DNA of 64,000 bases from Mesodorylaimus sp. YZB2_4 (lineage: Eukaryota; Nematoda; Enoplea; Dorylaimida; Dorylaimidae), in NCBI GenBank assembly GCA_030248295.1, contig JASANH010001389.1, positions 248,001 to 312,000 of the forward strand, read 5' to 3'. Below, one piece after another: positions 58,416 to 64,000 of this stretch. Position numbers and translations under genes: made by a program. Under the pieces are notes generated by a model. That model saw nothing but the letters and a program-made list of their open reading frames with translations, had not been told where the DNA came from and searched no databases. The stretch's first letter is position 1. Each line of letters begins with the position of its first letter.

Positions 58416-60227
58416 CACTGCCTTGCGTTCTAGAGTCACTGTAGGCGACAATTTCGGCGAGCAGCCTAAACAGGAAAACAGGGTTAGTTACATGAAAAAG
58501 TGTGGTTATATTGCTCGATAGATGCGAAAACATGAACAACCTTTCGAATGCGTTGGTGATGAGGATTGTGATGACAAAGCGGAAACTTCAATGCTACTCG
58601 GCTCCTGACCATGCTTTGCGTGAACTTCGTTACGATACAATGTTGGCGAATCGGAATCACTCACACGTTGATGCAAACCCATGATTCACACAAGCGTACC
58701 ACACGCCGATTTGATGAAGCACGTTCGCCGAATCACCCAATTTCCAACGATATACGAGAGAAATTCGATAGCGCAAACAGAATAGCACTCAAACTGAGAC
58801 CGCACCTCTGATCGTAAGAGGCAACATGAAAGTCTACAAAACGTCTTTTCGAGTCAAGTCGACCCTGAGCAAAGTGAAACAACGTCGACAGGTCGCTCAC
58901 CACAGCGAAGCTTCAAGGACAAGTAAATGGAAAACAGTAACCTGCGTCGAGTCGACCGCCAAAACGACGATGTTATTAACTTGCTCGCTGAGTGAATCAA
59001 AAGGCCAGCGCAGAAACGAAAGCTTCGCCAATCTACTTCTTTCAGTGTGTACATAAAATAGGCATCATAGCCCGCAGACCACCTACGCGAGACGATGCAA
59101 AACTAGGCGTAATCTGGCCTTACTATATGTTTACCAGGTCCCTATTAGGCCAAGCCGAAGTATTCGACCGAAAATGAGGTCATTACGGCTGCAAATACCT
59201 AAGCGATCAAACAAGTACGGGTAATAAAAGTAGAGCGCATACCGAACGATCCTCACCCCGTCAATCGCCTCACAAGTCTACCCGAGAGAATTTAGTGAAG
59301 GGGAGGGAATGTCGAGAAATTAGGTGTCAGCGCCAGCAAATGCAAAGACCGAACGATTCACGATTGATAACGTAACAAAGTACACATTACTTTAGGGAAA
59401 AATCAAAATCTTTCGTTCGTTATCAGAGGAATGCGAAAGCCTTCATAGCCACTTTTTGCTGCAACGTAAAGATTTGTCAACCTTCGATCAAGCAACGGCA
59501 TCAAATCATAGAAGAAACAAGTTTTTCGACAAAACATCTTGTCCTCAACAAACTCAGTGCGCAGCAGGACAGAACTGATTCATTCGCACGAAACTAAAAC
59601 CACCCAAATTGCCATGGTATTCACCTCTCGCAATGCAGAAAATATTTCAAAAAAAGCTGAAATCCGAAAAATTGCTAATTTGAATCAGAAATTCTCCAGA
59701 GAAACTTGACAATAAAAAAATAAACTAACGATAAGATTTCCGAAACATGCTGCAATAGACCGCGGTAAAATAAAGGTACAGATTCGGAAGGTACAGTATA
59801 CCAACGCTTAAAAAACCGTTATATTTTTAGCGACAGACATTGTCCAGTCCAAATTGTATTATCCATATTTCATTGCCAATCACAGCTGACTCGATCATGA
59901 ACTGACACTAGCCACCGTTCGTCCACAAAGCACACCTCCATCAGCAAAAACCTGTCATTCTCCAATCGCAAAAAAACCACACAAAAGCAAAAAAAACATA
60001 TTTGGACCAAAATGAACGCAAATTCCTCAACGAAACCTAATTTCTATTTACTCTTCAACAAACGCCGGGTCAGTAAGCTAAAAGCAAAAAAGCGACTTAG
60101 AATGAGCGTGCAATTGAAGGTTTCACATTTTCAGATTGCTCCCCACCTACCACACTTGGACAAGAAGGAAATGGCAAATATTTTTAAGCTTAGCTCAATT
60201 TACACTCGACACAATAACCCGTCATAT
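58416..60227. other. Intergenic gap between PACSIN and USP25/28-type gene
   Basis: Probable promoter and first-exon region of the minus-strand PACSIN gene on its left part. A-rich near 59640-60005. No gene seen. Confidence 0.5.
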
Positions 60228-63200
60228 TCATTGCTTGCTTTCAGTCGCCACTAGTCCCGATGGCTCAGCGTTCCCAGTGCTCGTAGTCTGATGACACGTT
60301 AGTAGGCCATATTCCCGGGCGTACTGTAGCGCCATCACGTATTTTTGAGGAATATCCCATTGCAGTTTGATCTTTGCGTTAAAAGTCGGTTTGCCAAAGC
60401 GATCATCCGATATAGCCGTCTCCACTTCCATCAACGCCTCCAGAAATTCTTTCAAGTCACGTGACGTCGATGCTAAAACGTACAGGCTCTCAAAAAAACC
60501 AACCGAATCACTCGCCTACTCGTTCACCAAATGTACCTGACACAGAATTCTCTCCCTCCAACACAGCAGCCAGCCATCCAGCACGCACCGATTCCAGCGT
60601 CTCCGTATCATGATATCGATGATGCAATTCGATCAAACATGGCAAAAGTTGTGCCTTCATTATTTTCACTTCGTTCGTCACTTCCTGCTCGCTTGTCGAC
60701 GCCAAAATTTTTTTCACTGTATGCTGGGACAAATGCTACAAAGAATTCCGTCTCCGACACCAGCCTCACTTTGCAAGAACCACTATGCTTACCATAGCAA
60801 TAGTTCGATAACAATCCAATAGAAACTCATCATCAACTCCAGCCGCAGCAAACGAATGAATCCACAATCGATCTGCGTAAGTTTTTGCGCAAGTAATGGC
60901 CTGAAACGCGGCATTGTAAGCGCCGCGGTGCAACATTTCCAAAGCGTGATACATCAGAACCAACGTCTCCAAAAACGAACGATAGTCGTAGTTGATGCGC
61001 TAAAATTATAGATCATTCGTCAAACAAACGCTGGCTGCTTCAATCAGAGTCCCCTCATGATATCGATGTCTTTGTCGGAAATAATGCATTATCTATGACC
61101 ACACTTACCGAATAGACTTGCAGCTCGTTCGGCGTCAAAGTGCCACTCGTCGATATTGCTCGCTTCGCCGCCTGATATATTTCAGTCATCGTATCGCCGC
61201 TATTTGGCCCAATAATATTCGGATTGGCAAAATGGTCCAAAACGATTCGACGAAACACACGCACTTCATCATACGGACTATTGCGCTTTCCACCGCCGCA
61301 TCGCATCCAACAAAAAGCGTAGAACGGCAATAGCTTGTTTACCCTCGCGTCCAAGCACACGTGCCACTTCGGAACTGAACCATTAGTAAACCCAACCTTG
61401 GCCAAGAATTCATCCCCTTCTTTCCTCGTTGTTTCCATTTTTTCTTCGATTAGCTAAAATATAAAGCCCATTAGCGCCAAACAATAGCCAATATGACAAT
61501 TCAAGAACCTTTTCCAACGCCGCATCAGGGGTCAGCGGAGCACCATCACACGACAAAGAACCCAATCGGCTCTGTAAATAAGCTTTTAAATGCCGCACAG
61601 ACAATCGACCATGTTCTTCCACTACAGCTGCCAATTCTGCCTCGTTAACATCTAAACAAAAAACCACTGTCTAAAACAGAAACCAAGCTTTCTTCTCTTA
61701 CTTTGAGCAATATTTCGCTGTCCCACTCCTGGCGCTGTACCAGTCGGCGAAGGAGTGGGTGCAGCAGGCGTCGCAACAGAAGAATGCTTACGATCCCATT
61801 CATTCAGTTCCATCGAAAACCGCACGTTATCTTCGGAAACCAAACGCTGCAAGTCCGGCGGAAGACTGGACAACAATTGAGACTCAGTGACATTTTCTAA
61901 ACCTGGTAAAAGATATTCTCACGATCAACAAGCAGAAAAACGATACAATGGCTTACTTTCAAACAAGTCCGTCCTACGAGAATCCACATACATCAAACAA
62001 TAGGCCGATGTACTCTGGTAATCACCAAAGCTGTCGCGCTCCACCTCCTCGAATGGCACCTCAGTCACCTGAAACGAAAACTACATCTTTCAAAAGCGCG
62101 AAAACCTGACCGTTTGTCGATTCATCCCACCTGCACGTCGTTGAATTTACGCCATTTTTCTGTCTTTCGATCCGAAACAAACGTCCAATAGTGTCCTAAT
62201 GTAGCCTGGCCCTCGTGCACCAAAACGGCGTGCAATACGTACGGATGCTGGAAATAAACAAGCAGTATAAGCCAAACAAGCAGACTATAAACAAATTACA
62301 AAAACCTAGCATGATTGCATACCTTTTGAAAGTCTTCCTCACAATAAACACTTTCGATTTCTCGCTCAACTTCGGCGATTTTTCGTTTCAGATCTGAAAA
62401 AACATCAAGAATTCAAATCACCATATCACTTCGACTATTATGGCTCAATACCCTCAACGTGTTGCAGAACCTGGGTGCGCCATCGACTCATGCACCGATC
62501 CATAACTTCCAATTCCGTTTCAGACACATCAGTCGCTTGACGCAAAAACGGTGGCGGAAAACCGACATCGCCAGTAGCATTACTTCCAGTTGGTTCACAT
62601 CCGTCCATTGGTTCAGTATCGCAAGATATACTTCTAGAATAAACCATATCAGCATAAATAAATCTACAGGCATGAACAAAAAATAGGCCTTACTGAACAT
62701 CTTCTCCGCGTCCAATAAAATCTAGAGTCAATGCCAGCACATTGGCCAATGGCATTTTCGATCCGCGAAAATTTTCGAGCTTCTCCAATTCATATTTTAA
62801 ACTGTACAAGTTTTGTCGCAGACGGCCGACATGCTTACGCTTTTCTCGAATCGCTATCTTATTTTCACGCAAGTATCTAAACACAAATTTTCTTAGAAAA
62901 AGTTTTTTATAACCAAAATTTACATTTAGACTTTCTTACCGATCAACGTAAAGCACCTTTGGAAAACGGAATTTGCTATGTATCTTCTCAGGCTTCTTAT
63001 CCAATTGATTATAACGAAATCGCGTCAGCTCGAATAAAAACACAGGCGGAAGCCGTTCTAACCAGTGCTAAATCAAAAGGACTATGATCAACAGGATCAA
63101 AAGGACTAACCCCATTACTTTATGCATCAAGTTTTCAAAGAACGGGCGCAAAAACTTACCTCGACATCTGACTCATCAGGTCGCAAAGATTTTTCCATCG

Positions 63201-64000
63201 AATCATGCAAAGTCTCTAAGCCCACAACTTGAAGCGGATATTGAGAGAACCGTTCCTCCTTTATTGTCGGCACCATTTGTACATCCAAACCAGCTGAAGC
63301 TTCTGCGGCCATGATAGTCCCCGTTTCACCAGCAGCACTGGGCGAAGGGGTGATCACGTTGACTGAACTCTCCGAAACAAATGTACCATAAAACAGCTGT
63401 TCGATCGCGTTGTCTTTGGCCAATACTACGTCGCTGCTAGTGAAAAACAAAGCTATATTATTAAAAGATAGAGCCAAAAAAGATCAAAATCATACTTACA
63501 TTTCCATACCTTGAGTAGTCGCATCTTCACTCGATTCTTGGTTCGTAGCTGCAATCGCCGCATCAGCATCGCTAGTAATGGGTAAGGCGTGTTTGAACGC
63601 TTCTTCGAGCCACTCGAGCAACAAATGAGTAAACTCGCTGACGTCCTGCTGACCGCTGTCCAGTCCGCCGATGTTGCGCAGCTGCAGACTGTCTTGTTTC
63701 CGAAGCACGTCGACGGCACCAGAAGGATCCACATACTTTCGGTGACCTCCAAGTAAGAGCGCAAATAGCTTACGTAGCTCGACCACAAATTCGACTTCTC
63801 GGGGCAAAGGAGGTGCAGATGATGCGGCAGAACTGCTTGTAGCCACGGTCTCCGCTTGACTGCATTTTCGAAAGGCGACATCCAGATCATAGTTCAGAAG
63901 GCGACGGCGGAAAATGGGCAAATGAAATAGCGCCTAGAAAAACGAAACAGCTGCAATTCATTCGGAATTCATGCAAAAGACCATACAAAGATAAAATAAC
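60228..64000 (-). CDS. USP25/USP28-type ubiquitin-specific protease (partial, N-terminus beyond window)
   Basis: Fourteen exons of a deubiquitinase, 945 residues in the window: 63933-63500, 63436-63160, 63067-62940, 62876-62694, 62633-62452, 62393-62323, 62247-62131, 62068-61957, 61896-61702, 61651-61509, 61453-61109, 60999-60793, 60735-60537, 60472-60228. All are in phase. USP fold parts: [11 protein letters not shown] and [46 protein letters not shown]. The family's coiled insert ([19 protein letters not shown]) sits between that block and the catalytic-His box [10 protein letters not shown], followed by SAYCLMYV. The C-terminal region ([13 protein letters not shown], then helical repeats ending near TESKQ) matches USP25/28. 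The catalytic Cys box must be in the upstream exon outside the window. Confidence 0.93.

Overview
This window looks like nuclear DNA from a free-living or parasitic nematode. The evidence is a cuticle collagen with the nematode N-terminal domain and interrupted Gly-X-Y repeats, an flp-18-type FMRFamide-like neuropeptide precursor, two nematode-type tau-tubulin-kinase-like (TTBK-like) kinases, Ov-16-type PEBP genes, short introns (many are 50-65 nt), and TTAGGC-type telomere-like units inside a retroelement. The species cannot be named from sequence alone. Gene models below were built by eye from GT/AG sites, phase and family conservation; no alignment or expression data were available.

Layout. 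1-7.99 kb: no supportable gene. 8.0-9.3 kb (-): TTBK-like kinase 1. 11.1-12.7 kb (+): ABHD17-type serine hydrolase. 13.26-19.08 kb (+): a Ty3/gypsy LTR retrotransposon with both LTRs and a 4-bp target duplication; its integrase carries a C-terminal PWWP-like domain and its leader can fold into a hairpin around telomere-like units. 19.8-22.75 kb (+): an EXD2-like 3'-5' exonuclease followed within 40 bp by a mitochondrial enoyl-CoA isomerase. 25.6-26.6 kb: a GPCR with a frame problem. 26.9-29.9 kb: two unrecognised genes. 30.6-32.2 kb: cuticle collagen. 33.1-34.3 kb (-): TTBK-like kinase 2, with the same intron positions and phases as kinase 1. 36.5-37.9 kb: TIR element. 39.5-43.0 kb: two convergent PEBP genes (one frameshifted) flanking a four-TM protein gene. 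43.4-45.5 kb: a small secreted Cys-containing protein and a small secreted peptide gene. 46-51.2 kb: transposon-rich (truncated LINE with foldback, TIR element, SINE, foldback element). 52.2-52.6 kb (-): flp-18-like precursor. 54.9-55.8 kb: a second member of the secreted-peptide family seen at 45 kb. 56.4-58.4 kb (-): PACSIN/syndapin. 60.2-64 kb (-): C-terminal 945 residues of a USP25/28-type deubiquitinase that runs off the right edge.

No single pathway links the genes; this is an ordinary mixed gene neighbourhood. Two things stand out: the PWWP-bearing gypsy element with its telomere-like leader hairpin, and a pair of secreted precursors sharing a YRFG-x4-ISRG core that I cannot assign to a known family.
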